Below, in pieces: positions 32,708-41,927 of a DNA stretch of 64,000 nucleotides. The notes beneath the pieces were generated by a model. It was not told the origin of the DNA. It saw nothing but the letters and a program-made list of their open reading frames with translations, and did no database searches. Source of the stretch: Lautropia sp. SCN 69-89 (GTDB lineage: Bacteria > Pseudomonadota > Gammaproteobacteria > Burkholderiales > Burkholderiaceae_E); the NCBI GenBank assembly GCA_001724855.1, contig MEED01000013.1:1-64000 (forward strand), written 5' to 3'. Both the position numbers and the translations under genes were made by a program. The stretch's first letter is position 1, and every line of letters begins with the position of its first letter.

Positions 32708-33853
32708 TCAGTTGGGAAGCCCCAGGACCCGGGTCGCCAGGATCTGCCGCTGGATCTCGTTCGTGCCACCGTAGATCGACAGCCTGCGCGACTGAAGGTA
32801 GTAGCCGCAGAAATCCAGACGCTCCAGTCCTTCTCCGGTGAGCGGCAGGCCCGCCGCACCTCCCACTGCCTCCTGCTGAAGGTCGAGGAGCCGCTGCACC
32901 GTCTCGGTAGAGTGGATCTTCATGTACGAGCTTCGCTGGCCGGGATCGATGCCGGCCTCGAACGCTTCGGTGGCCTCGATGAATGCGGCGCCTATCGCGT
33001 CGACCTCGATGGCCAGCCCCGCAAGCCGGTCGACGAACACCGGATCCCCAATCGCACCGGTGCGTTGCGCCACCGCGATGGTGCGCTCGAGGGCGCGTAG
33101 CGGCTGCTGCGGGCTGCCGACCCGTACGCGCTCCTCGTTGAGCAGCGTGTTGGCCACTTTCCATCCGCCGTCGATCTCACCGACGACGTTCGCGATCGGC
33201 ACCCGCACGTCGTCGAGAAAGACCTCGCAGAACTCGTCGTCACCGGCGATCGTCCGGATCGGCCGCCGTGTGATGCCTGGCGTCGCGAGGTCGACCAGCA
33301 CGAAGGTGATGCCGTTGCGCCCGGAATCCGGGGCGCCGGTGCGAACGAGTGCGAACATCCATTGCGCGTGCTGGCCCCAGGTGGTCCAGATCTTGTGGCC
33401 GTTGATCACCAGTTCGTTGCCGTCGATCCTCGCTCGCGTACGCAGGCTCGCGAGGTCGGAACCGGCGCCCGGCTCCGAATAGCCCTGGCACCAGATCACG
33501 TCGCCGTCGAGAATCGGCCCCAGGTGTCTCGCACGCTGGGCCGGCGTCCCGAGGCGGATCAGCAGAGGACCGATGTGGTTGAGCCCCTGCGTCGGAAGGT
33601 CCGGGGTCCCGAGCCGGGCCCCCTCTTCCATCATGATCACCTGGGTGACCGCATCGGCTCCCATGCCCCCGTGCTCGCGCGGCCAGTGCGGCGCAATCCA
33701 GCCCTTGCGAGCCAGCGCGCGATACCAGGGCATGACCGAGGCCGGCTCGGGGCGTGCGGTCAGGTAGCGAAGATCGGCAGGCAGGTGCCGCTCGACCCAT
33801 TCCCGGTACTCGCGCCGGAACGCAGCCTGAGTGGGAGTGTCGTTGCGCAGCAT
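32708..33853 (-). CDS. Acyl-CoA dehydrogenase, long paired subunit
   Basis: 381-residue acyl-CoA dehydrogenase. Conserved segments are WPREHGGMGADAVTQVI near 55, the FAD/CoA loop WCQGYSEPGAGSDLASL near 125 and the C-terminal YGGTNEIQRQILATRVLG. The residue aligned with the catalytic glutamate of medium-chain enzymes (YEGT) is glycine here, as in other enzymes that place the base elsewhere. Electrons pass to ETF. It probably pairs with the preceding subunit. Confidence 0.92.
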   Translation of the reverse strand: MLRNDTPTQAAFRREYREWVERHLPADLRYLTARPEPASVMPWYRALARKGWIAPHWPREHGGMGADAVTQVIMMEEGARLGTPDLPTQGLNHIGPLLIRLGTPAQRARHLGPILDGDVIWCQGYSEPGAGSDLASLRTRARIDGNELVINGHKIWTTWGQHAQWMFALVRTGAPDSGRNGITFVLVDLATPGITRRPIRTIAGDDEFCEVFLDDVRVPIANVVGEIDGGWKVANTLLNEERVRVGSPQQPLRALERTIAVAQRTGAIGDPVFVDRLAGLAIEVDAIGAAFIEATEAFEAGIDPGQRSSYMKIHSTETVQRLLDLQQEAVGGAAGLPLTGEGLERLDFCGYYLQSRRLSIYGGTNEIQRQILATRVLGLPN

Positions 33854-33869
33854 GGCGATCGATCCTCGC

Positions 33870-35330
33870 TCAGACCGTAACGACCCGACCGTGGTCCTGG
33901 TACACGTGCTTCGTCTGAAGAAAGTCGTTCAGGCCTTCGGCGCCGTGCAGTCGTCCGAATCCGCTTTCGCCGAAGCCACCCGTCTCGGCCTCGGCGAACA
34001 GCTTGTTATGCGCGTTGATCCAGACCGTACCGGCCCGAATCGCCTGGGCCAGCCGTTGCGCCTGGTCGGCGTCCCGGGTCCACACGCTCGCAGCCAGTCC
34101 GTAGTGCGTCGCGTTCGCCCGGTGCACTGCCTCGGGCTCGGTCTCCCATGCTTCGATCACCAGAACCGGTCCGAACAGTTCGTTCTGGATCATCGGATGC
34201 GTGAGATCCTCGATCTCGACGAGGCTCGGCGTGATGAACGCACCGTGCTGGTGAGGAGCGCCGAGCGGGCGTCCATGCACCAGGACCCGGGCGTTGTCGC
34301 CGCATTCCTCGAGCGTCCGGACGATACGATTGCGATTGGCAACGTCGATCAGGGGCCCCATCTCGCTGGCCGGATCGGCACCGGGACCCACGACCATCTG
34401 CCGGAAGCGACCGGCGATGCCGTCGCGGAATTCCGCGTAACGCGAACGATGGACCAGCACCCTTGCTGCCGCGGTGCATTGCTGTCCGCTCAGGATCGTC
34501 GAAGCCGCCGCGATATCCGAAACCGCGCGCGACACATCGGCGCTCTCGCCTACGACGCACGCGGCCTTGCCGCCGAGTTCGAGGGAGAGTCTCTTCAGGG
34601 TGCCCGCCGCCGAAGCCATGATTCGCTTTCCGACGGCGGTGCTTCCGGTGTAGCTGACGACGTCGACGTCGGGCGAAGAGACCATCCGTTGCGCACATTC
34701 GCTGCCAGCTTCGCAGAGCAGGTTCACGACACCAGACGGCAGCGAACGAATCGCGGCCAGGCAACGGAAGATCTCGACGCTCGTCAGCGCAGTCTGCGCC
34801 GCGACCTTGACCACCGATGTGCAGCCCGCCGCCATGGCCGGAGCGAGTGACCGAACCAGGAGCACGAGCGGCGCGTTCCACGGCACGATGATGCCGGCCA
34901 CCCCGGCCGGTTCCCGGAACAGGGCCGATGTCATCCCCAGATCGGGACGCACGACACGACCGAAGAGATTGCGGGCCAGACCGGCGTAGTAGCGCAGTTC
35001 CGAGACGGCACCCGCCACCTCGGCCCGTGAGTCGCGCAACAGCTTTCCATTCTCGGCCGTAAGCAGCGCGGCGATCCTTTCGGCGCTTTCTTCCAGCCGT
35101 GACGCGAACTCCAGCAGCACCGTCTCACGCAAGCGCGGCCGGTGCGCCCACTCTCCCTGATGGAAAGCCCTTCGTGCGACCGCGATCGCCGCCTCGGCCT
35201 CCGGAACCCCGGCACCCGCCATGCGTCCGATCGTCTGGCCGGTTGCCGGATCGACGGACTCGAACCATTCCGGCGCGGCCGGCGCAAGCCACTCACCGTC
35301 GATCCATTGCGAGCAATCGATCTCGTGCAT
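33870..35330 (-). CDS. Aldehyde dehydrogenase (NAD(P)+)
   Basis: 486-residue ALDH. Catalytic Glu in LSLELGGKAACVV, Cys in LSGQQCTAAARVLV, and GGFGESGFGRLHG at the C-terminal end. It abuts the upstream CoA ligase without a gap and precedes the ACAD pair by 16 bases. A retro-aldol step elsewhere in the cluster would release an aldehyde that this enzyme could convert to an acid for re-activation by the adjacent ligase. That link is inference from gene order. Confidence 0.93.
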   Translation of the reverse strand: MHEIDCSQWIDGEWLAPAAPEWFESVDPATGQTIGRMAGAGVPEAEAAIAVARRAFHQGEWAHRPRLRETVLLEFASRLEESAERIAALLTAENGKLLRDSRAEVAGAVSELRYYAGLARNLFGRVVRPDLGMTSALFREPAGVAGIIVPWNAPLVLLVRSLAPAMAAGCTSVVKVAAQTALTSVEIFRCLAAIRSLPSGVVNLLCEAGSECAQRMVSSPDVDVVSYTGSTAVGKRIMASAAGTLKRLSLELGGKAACVVGESADVSRAVSDIAAASTILSGQQCTAAARVLVHRSRYAEFRDGIAGRFRQMVVGPGADPASEMGPLIDVANRNRIVRTLEECGDNARVLVHGRPLGAPHQHGAFITPSLVEIEDLTHPMIQNELFGPVLVIEAWETEPEAVHRANATHYGLAASVWTRDADQAQRLAQAIRAGTVWINAHNKLFAEAETGGFGESGFGRLHGAEGLNDFLQTKHVYQDHGRVVTV

Positions 35331-36878
35331 TCATTTCGCTCCGTACCTGGCAACCATTTCCGCCGCGCTGCTACGGAGATCGGCCTTGAGAACCTTGCCG
35401 AGGGTATTGCGCGGAAGCACATCGACGAAGAACACGTACTTCGGCTTCTTGTAGCTGGCGATCGATTCCCGGCAGTGCTCGATCAGCTCTTCTGCGGTAG
35501 TCGTGATGCCCGGTTCGAGTTCGACGAAGGCGGCGACCGCCTCGCCGAACACTGCGTCGGGCACGCCCACGACGGCCGCATCCCGAACCGACGGGTGAGA
35601 ATGCAGCGCCTGCTCGACTTCCTTCGTGTAGATATTGAACCCGCCGCTGAGGACCATGTCCTTCTTGCGATCGACGATGTACATGTAGCCGTCGTCGTCG
35701 AAGCGGGCGAGGTCACCGGTGCGCACCCAACCATCGTCAATGGTGGCCGCCGTGTCTTCCTGGCGGTTGAAATAGCCGAGGAAGGTGGTGAACGCGCCGG
35801 GGCGGCCCGTGCGTACGAGCATTTCACCGGTTTCGCCTACCGGCACGTCGCTGCCGCCATCGTCCACCAGCCTGACCTCGACGCCGGGCGTTACCCTGCC
35901 CACCGAGGCAGCGTGAGTGAACTGCTCCTCGTGATCCAGGCTGGTCACCGCTCCGACCTCGGTCATCGCGAAGAACGAAGCGAGCCGCACGTGCGGCAGC
36001 AATTCCATCAGTCGCTTCTTGACTTCGACGGGAAACGCCTCCCCGGTCACGACGATGCGACGCAAGCTGCGGCAACGCGACGGCGACTTCTCGATCACGG
36101 GAATCAGCATGCGAGCAACCGTTGGCACCATGCCGGCGACGGTCACCCCTTCGGATTCGATCAGTTCCACCGCCGCCTCGGCGTCGAACTTCTCCATGAT
36201 GACCAGCGTCCCCCCCAGGCACAGCGAGTTGCCCAGGCGGCCCTGCGCGGTGCGATGGGCGAGCGGCGTGGTGACGAGGTACACGTCGTCGCGCCCGATG
36301 GTCCATTCGATCGCGTTGATGAAACCGTGCTGTACGAGAACGTTCGCATGCGTGATCAGCGCACCCTTGGGGCGACCGGTCGTCCCCGAGGTGTAGATGA
36401 TCATCGCCTCGGTCGCGTCACAGGGCAGCGGCGCAAGATGCGAGATGGGTGTACGAAGGAGGTCGTCGTACCCGATCTCTCCGTCGCCAGCTTCACCGAT
36501 CACCAATCGCTTCGCCTTCCCGAGATCGTCACCGAACGACTCGACGACGTCGCGACTGGCTGCGTCATAGACGATGGCATGAGGTTTCGAGTCACTGACG
36601 AAGTACCTGATCTCCTTCGGTGTCAGCCTCGTGTTGACCGGCACCACGACCGCTCCGACCCGGAAGCTCGCGCAGAGGCACTGCACGAACTCGACGCTGT
36701 TCCGGACGTAAATCAGGACGCGATCGCCGACGCCCACTCCAAGGGCACTCAGACCACACGCAAGCCGGTCGCTCGCATCGACGAGTTCGCGATAAGTCTG
36801 GCGCCTGCCACCACAGGTAACAGCGACGCGATCCGGCGTGCGTCGCGCATGAGCGGCGACGATGACTTCGAGCCTCAT
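35331..36878 (-). CDS. AMP-forming acyl-CoA ligase
   Basis: 515-residue adenylate-forming ligase. Motifs in order: IIYTSGTTGRPKGALITH near 165, ASFFAMTEVGA near 300, the hinge DRKKDMVLSGGFNIYTKEVE near 420, and NTLGKVLKADL near 500 with the catalytic lysine. It starts the acid-activation part of the run, followed directly by ALDH. The upstream DUF35 gene ends ten bases before. It would make the CoA ester entering the ACAD, hydratase and thiolase-like steps. Confidence 0.92.
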   Translation of the reverse strand: MRLEVIVAAHARRTPDRVAVTCGGRRQTYRELVDASDRLACGLSALGVGVGDRVLIYVRNSVEFVQCLCASFRVGAVVVPVNTRLTPKEIRYFVSDSKPHAIVYDAASRDVVESFGDDLGKAKRLVIGEAGDGEIGYDDLLRTPISHLAPLPCDATEAMIIYTSGTTGRPKGALITHANVLVQHGFINAIEWTIGRDDVYLVTTPLAHRTAQGRLGNSLCLGGTLVIMEKFDAEAAVELIESEGVTVAGMVPTVARMLIPVIEKSPSRCRSLRRIVVTGEAFPVEVKKRLMELLPHVRLASFFAMTEVGAVTSLDHEEQFTHAASVGRVTPGVEVRLVDDGGSDVPVGETGEMLVRTGRPGAFTTFLGYFNRQEDTAATIDDGWVRTGDLARFDDDGYMYIVDRKKDMVLSGGFNIYTKEVEQALHSHPSVRDAAVVGVPDAVFGEAVAAFVELEPGITTTAEELIEHCRESIASYKKPKYVFFVDVLPRNTLGKVLKADLRSSAAEMVARYGAK

Positions 36879-36887
36879 GCGCAGCCC

Positions 36888-37304
36888 CTACACCAATCTG
36901 AACGCAGGATAGTTGACGTCGTCGTTCAGCTTGTCCCACGCGAGACGAACGCGCTTGCCGATCTTCAGGTCTTCCGGCGCGCAGTCGAGGACGTTCCCGA
37001 TGATCCGGACCCCTTCGTCGAGCTCGACGGTCGCGCAGCACAGCGGGATGCGCCCCTCGAGGTCAGGGCTGGCGATGCGCACCACCGTGTGGCCATAGAT
37101 CGTGCCGTTTCCGGACACCTCCCGCCACTCGAGCGTGCGCTTCCCGGTATAGACGCTCACCGGGCGTGGCGGATGCTGGAACTTGCCCGTTTCGGTGCAA
37201 CGCTGGAGCACCAGCTTGCCCTGTTTCGCCGCGTCCCAGAATGCCTGCGTCGGCAGATACGTGTTGGCCTTGGGAACCGGCCTGTTCGGTTTCGATTCGC
37301 TCAT
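36888..37304 (-). CDS. DUF35/OB-fold protein lacking zinc-ribbon cysteines
   Basis: 138-residue partner of the thiolase-like protein at 37308. The OB-fold half is clear (GTIYGHTVVRIASPDLEG, CCATVELDEGVRIIGNVL). In the ribbon region only one of the four expected cysteines remains (LQRCTETGKFQHPPRPVS), so zinc is probably not bound. The two genes are three bases apart. The family name is secure, but function of a metal-free member is not established by sequence. Confidence 0.82.
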   Translation of the reverse strand: MSESKPNRPVPKANTYLPTQAFWDAAKQGKLVLQRCTETGKFQHPPRPVSVYTGKRTLEWREVSGNGTIYGHTVVRIASPDLEGRIPLCCATVELDEGVRIIGNVLDCAPEDLKIGKRVRLAWDKLNDDVNYPAFRLV

Positions 37305-37307
37305 CGG

Positions 37308-38477
37308 TCAGACCTCCAGGATCAGTGCGTTGTTGACACCCCAGTTGCGGCCATACGGAATCGTCCCGATCCCCGTGACAAGGGCGTTCCTCGGATCGGA
37401 AACCTGGCGCGCTCCGGCTTCGCCGAACATCTGGCGCACTGCCTCGACGAGGTTCACGCCGCCGCCGGCGAGACCCGGTTGGCCGGCCGAGATCTGTCCG
37501 CCACCCGTGTTCAGCGGTAGCGTGCCCTTGTACGAGAGATCGGTGTCCATGACGAAGGCCGAGCCTTCGCCCTTCCTGCAGAACCCGAAGTCTTCGAACT
37601 GCATCATCACGGCAACGGTGAAGTCGTCGTACGGATGGAACATGCGGATATCCGACGGTTTCAGGCCGGCCTGCGCATAAAGGCGGGGCGCGATCGCGCC
37701 ATGTCCGGTATGGGTGATGTCCGGGCAGGGATCACTCGCGTTGAAGTGGGTCATTTCCGCGTAGGCAACCGGGTAAACCTTCTTCTTCAGCCCGAGCCGG
37801 ACGGCGTTCTCGTCGCTGGTGACGAGCACGGCGTTCGCGCCGTCGCAAAACATCACGCTGTCGAGGATCCGCAACGGATCGGAGACGACCCGCGACTTCA
37901 GGTAGTCCTCCATCGTCAGAGGTTTGCGGAACTTCGGATACGCGTTGTCGTTGAGCACCGCGTGTTCGCGTTGGGTGATCGCGATCTTGCCGAGCGCTTC
38001 GTAATTCAGGGGGTACTGATGCGCGTATCGGCTCAGCAGCAGCCCGAACATCGCCGGCGGGCCCCCGACCCCGGTCAGGTCCTGGAATTCGGGCCGATAG
38101 GCGCCGTAGTTCGACTTCCACGAAGTGCTCGGGGCATCGGCGGCAATGACGATGGCCGCCTTGCAATGCCCATCGCGGATCGCCGACATGGCTCTCGCTA
38201 CGCCGCCAATCGGCGAACCCCCGCCGAGTCCGACCAGTTCGAGCCAGCTCGGCGTGAATCCGAGCGCGTCGTTCAGATAGACCCCGAAGAACGGATTCGA
38301 CGCCTCGGACAGCGGCATGCTGACCGCCATCCCGTCGATCTCCTTCTTGTCGATGCCGGTGGACTCCAATAGAAGGTGCAACGCCTCGCCGGCCAGGTCG
38401 TAGGCACTACGACCGGTCTTTGCATCGATCTTCGTCTCGGCGTAGCCGCCGATGACCATGTCACGTCTCTTGGCCAT
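37308..38477 (-). CDS. Thiolase-superfamily protein (SCP2/Ltp2-like), second copy
   Basis: 389-residue thiolase-fold protein. The start at 38477 (MAKRRDMVIGGYAETK) has GGGGAG upstream. The position of the nucleophilic cysteine reads VGLGGGSPIGG, the thiolase histidine region reads GGGQISAGQPG (His replaced by Gln), and the C-terminal cysteine is absent (LVTGIGTI). It thus lacks all classical thiolase catalytic residues. With its DUF35 partner it more likely cleaves a beta-hydroxyacyl-CoA by retro-aldol chemistry, or is a non-catalytic subunit. The two thiolase-like proteins differ markedly from each other. Confidence 0.85.
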   Translation of the reverse strand: MAKRRDMVIGGYAETKIDAKTGRSAYDLAGEALHLLLESTGIDKKEIDGMAVSMPLSEASNPFFGVYLNDALGFTPSWLELVGLGGGSPIGGVARAMSAIRDGHCKAAIVIAADAPSTSWKSNYGAYRPEFQDLTGVGGPPAMFGLLLSRYAHQYPLNYEALGKIAITQREHAVLNDNAYPKFRKPLTMEDYLKSRVVSDPLRILDSVMFCDGANAVLVTSDENAVRLGLKKKVYPVAYAEMTHFNASDPCPDITHTGHGAIAPRLYAQAGLKPSDIRMFHPYDDFTVAVMMQFEDFGFCRKGEGSAFVMDTDLSYKGTLPLNTGGGQISAGQPGLAGGGVNLVEAVRQMFGEAGARQVSDPRNALVTGIGTIPYGRNWGVNNALILEV

Positions 38478-38490
38478 TTGGCTCCCCTTC

Positions 38491-39285
38491 TCACTCGCCG
38501 CGGAACGTCGGAGTCCGCTTCTCGCGGAACGCCGAAAGCCCTTCGTTGCGATCCGACGTGAAATACAGCATGAACGACACGTCGCCTTCGGTCGCCATTC
38601 CGTCGGCGAGTGCCATATCGACGCCACGGTCGATTGCGGTCTTGCTGAGCATCACGGAAATGGGTGCGTTCTCGGAAATGGTCCGGGCGATCTCGCGTGC
38701 CTTGTCGAGTGCTGCACCCTTTGGCGTGACGTGGTTCAGCAACCGATATTCCTTCGCCTCGGCGGCCGAGATCCGCCGGCCGGTCCACATCAGCTCCTTC
38801 GCCAGCGGCTTGCCGATCAGGCGCGGCAAGGTCTGCGTTCCGCCGCCGCCGGGCATGATCCCGAGCTTGATTTCCGGAAGCGCGAACTTCGCGTTTTCGC
38901 CAGCGACGATGATGTCGCCGACAAGCGCGAGTTCGAGGCCGCCGCCGAGCGCGAAGCCCTCGACCACGGTGATGACGGGCTTCGTATACTCCGTCAGATC
39001 CCGGAACATGCGATTGACCCGACGCTGGCGCTTGCGCAGGCGATAGAAGTCGAAGTATTCGTTCGGTCGGATCTGGAATTCGCTGGTGTCGATTCCGGTG
39101 CAGAACGCCTTTTCGGAGCCCTTCAGGATCACTGCCGAGATCTCGCGATCGAGTTCGGCAGCGTTCATCGCATGCATGATCTCCTCGCCGGTCCGGTCAC
39201 GCAGCGAATTGAGCTTCTCCGGGCGGTTGATCGTGATCTCGAGCCATTTCTCGACCCGCTCTACGATGATGTCTTCGTATGTCAT
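38491..39285 (-). CDS. Enoyl-CoA hydratase/isomerase
   Basis: Crotonase-family enzyme, 264 residues. Oxyanion-hole segment KAFCTGIDTSEF; both hydratase glutamates kept in FALGGGLELALVGD and LPEIKLGIMPGGGGTQ. It sits between the ABC ATPase and the thiolase-like gene. In the expected order of reactions it would add water to the enoyl-CoA made by the ACAD pair, giving the beta-hydroxyacyl-CoA used in the next cleavage. Confidence 0.92.
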   Translation of the reverse strand: MTYEDIIVERVEKWLEITINRPEKLNSLRDRTGEEIMHAMNAAELDREISAVILKGSEKAFCTGIDTSEFQIRPNEYFDFYRLRKRQRRVNRMFRDLTEYTKPVITVVEGFALGGGLELALVGDIIVAGENAKFALPEIKLGIMPGGGGTQTLPRLIGKPLAKELMWTGRRISAAEAKEYRLLNHVTPKGAALDKAREIARTISENAPISVMLSKTAIDRGVDMALADGMATEGDVSFMLYFTSDRNEGLSAFREKRTPTFRGE

Positions 39286-39345
39286 CTCGGTTCCTGTTGC
39301 GGTTGCTACACGTTCACTTGCGATTTGCCGCGTCGAAGCGGCCGT

Positions 39346-40098
39346 CTATTGCTCTTCCCCACCCATGGTCTGCGCGATCAGCGCATGCAGCCTGGCCGCT
39401 TCGTCGGCGTCTTCACGCTGCGCCGGGGCGACCTTGACTTCGAGCGCCAGCCTCGCGCCGGGCGCCAGCACGAGGATCCGGTCCGCCATCTCGATCGCGT
39501 CATCGATGCGATGCGTCACGAACACGCAGGTCTTGCCGTACTGCCTGACGATCTGGCTGAAGTCGCGACGCAAGGTCGCCGAGGTCACGTGATCGAGCTG
39601 GCTGAAGGACTCGTCGAGCAGGACCAGCGCCGGATCGACCGCGAGCGCGCGCGCCAGCGAAACGCGCTGTCGCATGCCACCGGAAAGCTCGTGCGGATAC
39701 TTCGCCGCGGCGCCCTGCAGCTTGACGCGATCGAGCCATTCGAGCGCAACCCGCCTGGCGTCGGTCGCCTTGCGCCCGAGAAGGAGCAGGCCAAGCTCGG
39801 CGTTCTCGACGGCTGTTCGCCATGGCAGGAGCCGGTCGGTCTGGAAGCTGACCGCGAGTTTTCCCTTCAGCGACGCGAAGCTCGCGTACGGGTCGGCACC
39901 CGCGACGGTGACAGTGCCCCGGTCGGCGCGGATCGTCCCCATGATGAGGTTCATCACGGTGCTCTTGCCCGCACCCGTTCGCCCGACCAGGGCGACTGTC
40001 TCGCCCACGGACACCGCGAGGTCGAGGTCTTCGACGGCGACGAAGTCGTTGAAGCGCTTGTGCACGCGCTTCAGCTCGATAAGCGTAGAGGCACTCAT
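39346..40098 (-). CDS. NitT/TauT-family ABC importer ATPase
   Basis: 250-residue ATPase. Walker A GRTGAGKST, signature LSGGMRQRVSL, Walker B LVLLDESFSQLD (serine where proline is usual) and the switch HRIDDA. The start at 40098 (MSASTLIELKRVHKRF) follows the permease stop by five bases. A 60-base spacer separates it from the hydratase. With the permease and the Tat-signal binding protein upstream it completes an importer for the cluster's substrate. Confidence 0.92.
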   Translation of the reverse strand: MSASTLIELKRVHKRFNDFVAVEDLDLAVSVGETVALVGRTGAGKSTVMNLIMGTIRADRGTVTVAGADPYASFASLKGKLAVSFQTDRLLPWRTAVENAELGLLLLGRKATDARRVALEWLDRVKLQGAAAKYPHELSGGMRQRVSLARALAVDPALVLLDESFSQLDHVTSATLRRDFSQIVRQYGKTCVFVTHRIDDAIEMADRILVLAPGARLALEVKVAPAQREDADEAARLHALIAQTMGGEEQ

Positions 40099-40103
40099 CC
40101 GGG

Positions 40104-40916
40104 CTACCTCACGCTCGCTTCGGCGCGCCAGCGCAGCAGCCGCTTCTCGGCGAGGCCGACGAGACCCTGGGCGACCAGATTGAAGATGACGAGAAAGAAG
40201 GTCCAGGCCAGCACGTGCTCCATCTTGAACGTCGACTGCGCGAGGCCCATGCGTGCTCCGATGCCCACCGCCGAAGCGATCAGTTCGGCGAAGATCACCA
40301 TCCGCGTGGCGTACCCGATGAGCGACTTCGTGGTAAGCAGTACATAGGGCACGATCTGCGGGATGATGAGAAAGCGCATCACCTGCCAGCGCGATGGCCT
40401 GAAGCTCTCGAGCATGTCGACCCAGTCCTTGGGGACGGCGCGGATCCCTTCGTACACGTTCATCGCGTAGAAGGGGAGCAGGATCACGGTCAGGATGAAG
40501 AAGATGCGCGCCTCGGGTTCCTTGAACCAGAAGACCGCGACCAGCATCCACGACAGGGCAGGGATGCCCGTGTCGATAACGACCAGCGACCGCAGGTACG
40601 GACGCAGGCGGGCCGACGTTCCCATCAGCACGCCAATCGTCACTCCGGCCAGCATCGCGCAGGCGAGCGCTACGAACAGCCTGAGCAGCGTGATGCCGAT
40701 GTGGCCGATGTCCTCGGTCAGGTCAGCCCACAAGGCGCGCAGAACGACCGCCGGCGACGGCATGATGAAGGGTTGCACGTACCAACTTGCAACCTCCATC
40801 GCGAGGATGAGCACGCCAACGACGACCGCCATCGCGATCGCGTCGGATCGCGCCGATGCGGACCGGGGCGCTCGCGGAGCCCGGATCGGATGGGCAATCG
40901 CTGCTTTTTCGCTCAT
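40104..40916 (-). CDS. NitT/TauT-family ABC importer permease
   Basis: 270-residue inner-membrane permease with about six hydrophobic segments. The coupling loop is in PSRWQVMRFLIIPQIVPYVLLTTKSLIGYATRM near 175. The N-terminal 25 residues are polar. It lies three bases after the binding-protein gene and five before the ATPase gene. The importer's cargo is not readable; the surrounding beta-oxidation-like genes suggest a carboxylic acid. Confidence 0.92.
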   Translation of the reverse strand: MSEKAAIAHPIRAPRAPRSASARSDAIAMAVVVGVLILAMEVASWYVQPFIMPSPAVVLRALWADLTEDIGHIGITLLRLFVALACAMLAGVTIGVLMGTSARLRPYLRSLVVIDTGIPALSWMLVAVFWFKEPEARIFFILTVILLPFYAMNVYEGIRAVPKDWVDMLESFRPSRWQVMRFLIIPQIVPYVLLTTKSLIGYATRMVIFAELIASAVGIGARMGLAQSTFKMEHVLAWTFFLVIFNLVAQGLVGLAEKRLLRWRAEASVR

Positions 40917-40919
40917 GGT

Positions 40920-41927
40920 TCACCCGAACGGGAAGAAACCTTCGTCGAGCTTCCGCGGCAACAAGCCGTTGCGCGCCATGAACTCGGATGCGGCCAGCAC
41001 ACTGGCTCGCCCGGCCGGGTCCGCCATCGATACCGACTTGAACGCCAGCCTGCCCGAGCCGATCGCCAGCTTGATCACGTCCGGGTCGATGCCGAGGATC
41101 TTCTCCGGAACGCTCGCAATGGCCTCGTCGACGTTGGCCATGAAGGAGGCGCAGGTGTCTTCGAACGACTTCGCGATCCTGGCGGCGATGTCCTGGCCCT
41201 TTCCAAGCGCGTCCTTGCGCACGGCCACCGCGAAATAGGGCATGGAGTGCCCGGTGTGCGCCCGGTAGTCTGCCCCGGCGCTATAGATGATCCGCAGTTT
41301 CGGGTCGGCCTTCAGCGGCCGGCTGATGTTCGGTTCCCACGAAAGGCCGGCATCCGCGCGATCCGCCAGCAGCAACGTGCCCGGCATGGCCATGTTGTCG
41401 ACGTTCTGGACCCGCGCCACCTTTTCGAGGTCGATGCCGTGGAACTCCTTCAGCATCGCGCGAACCATCCGGTAGGTGCCCGTGGACACCGGCGCGGCCA
41501 GGCTGCGGCCGGCGAGTTCCTTCACCGATTTCGGTCCGTTCGGACCAGCCATCATGTGGATCATGTCTGCGGTGGTGAACACGCAGACCAGCTGGAGGGG
41601 CACCCCGGCCAGGTACCGGGAGGCGAAGACATCCCAGCTTCCCATACCCAGGTCGACGTTGCCGGCGACCAGGTCCGCGTAGTAGGTCGTCAGCGACGAC
41701 TGTGGATCACCGAGCTTGAGACTGATCCCGTTCTTTTCGTCGAATTTCTTCGCCGCAAGGTAGAGCGTGATCATTGCCGAGAAGCCCGGCGCGACGTACG
41801 TGTGCTTGAGTTCGGGGAGACCGGCCGCTCTGGCCGCCACCGCGCCCAGCGTTGCCTGGCCGAGCCCGGCCGCGGCGCCAGCACCGGCTGCAAATTCGAG
41901 AAAGCTTCGCCTGCTCATCGTCGTCAT
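40920..41927 (-). CDS. NitT/TauT-family ABC importer substrate-binding protein (Tat signal)
   Basis: 335-residue periplasmic binding protein with twin-arginine signal (SRRSFLEFAAGAGAAAGLG). The mature part starts KHTYVAPGFSAMITLYLAAKKFDEKNGISLKL and has LVAGNVDLGMGSWD, typical of NMT1-like proteins. It is the first gene of the 15-gene minus-strand run, and its promoter must lie in the 280-base spacer shared with the LysR gene. Tat export is common to both binding proteins of this type in the window. Confidence 0.92.
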   Translation of the reverse strand: MTTMSRRSFLEFAAGAGAAAGLGQATLGAVAARAAGLPELKHTYVAPGFSAMITLYLAAKKFDEKNGISLKLGDPQSSLTTYYADLVAGNVDLGMGSWDVFASRYLAGVPLQLVCVFTTADMIHMMAGPNGPKSVKELAGRSLAAPVSTGTYRMVRAMLKEFHGIDLEKVARVQNVDNMAMPGTLLLADRADAGLSWEPNISRPLKADPKLRIIYSAGADYRAHTGHSMPYFAVAVRKDALGKGQDIAARIAKSFEDTCASFMANVDEAIASVPEKILGIDPDVIKLAIGSGRLAFKSVSMADPAGRASVLAASEFMARNGLLPRKLDEGFFPFG

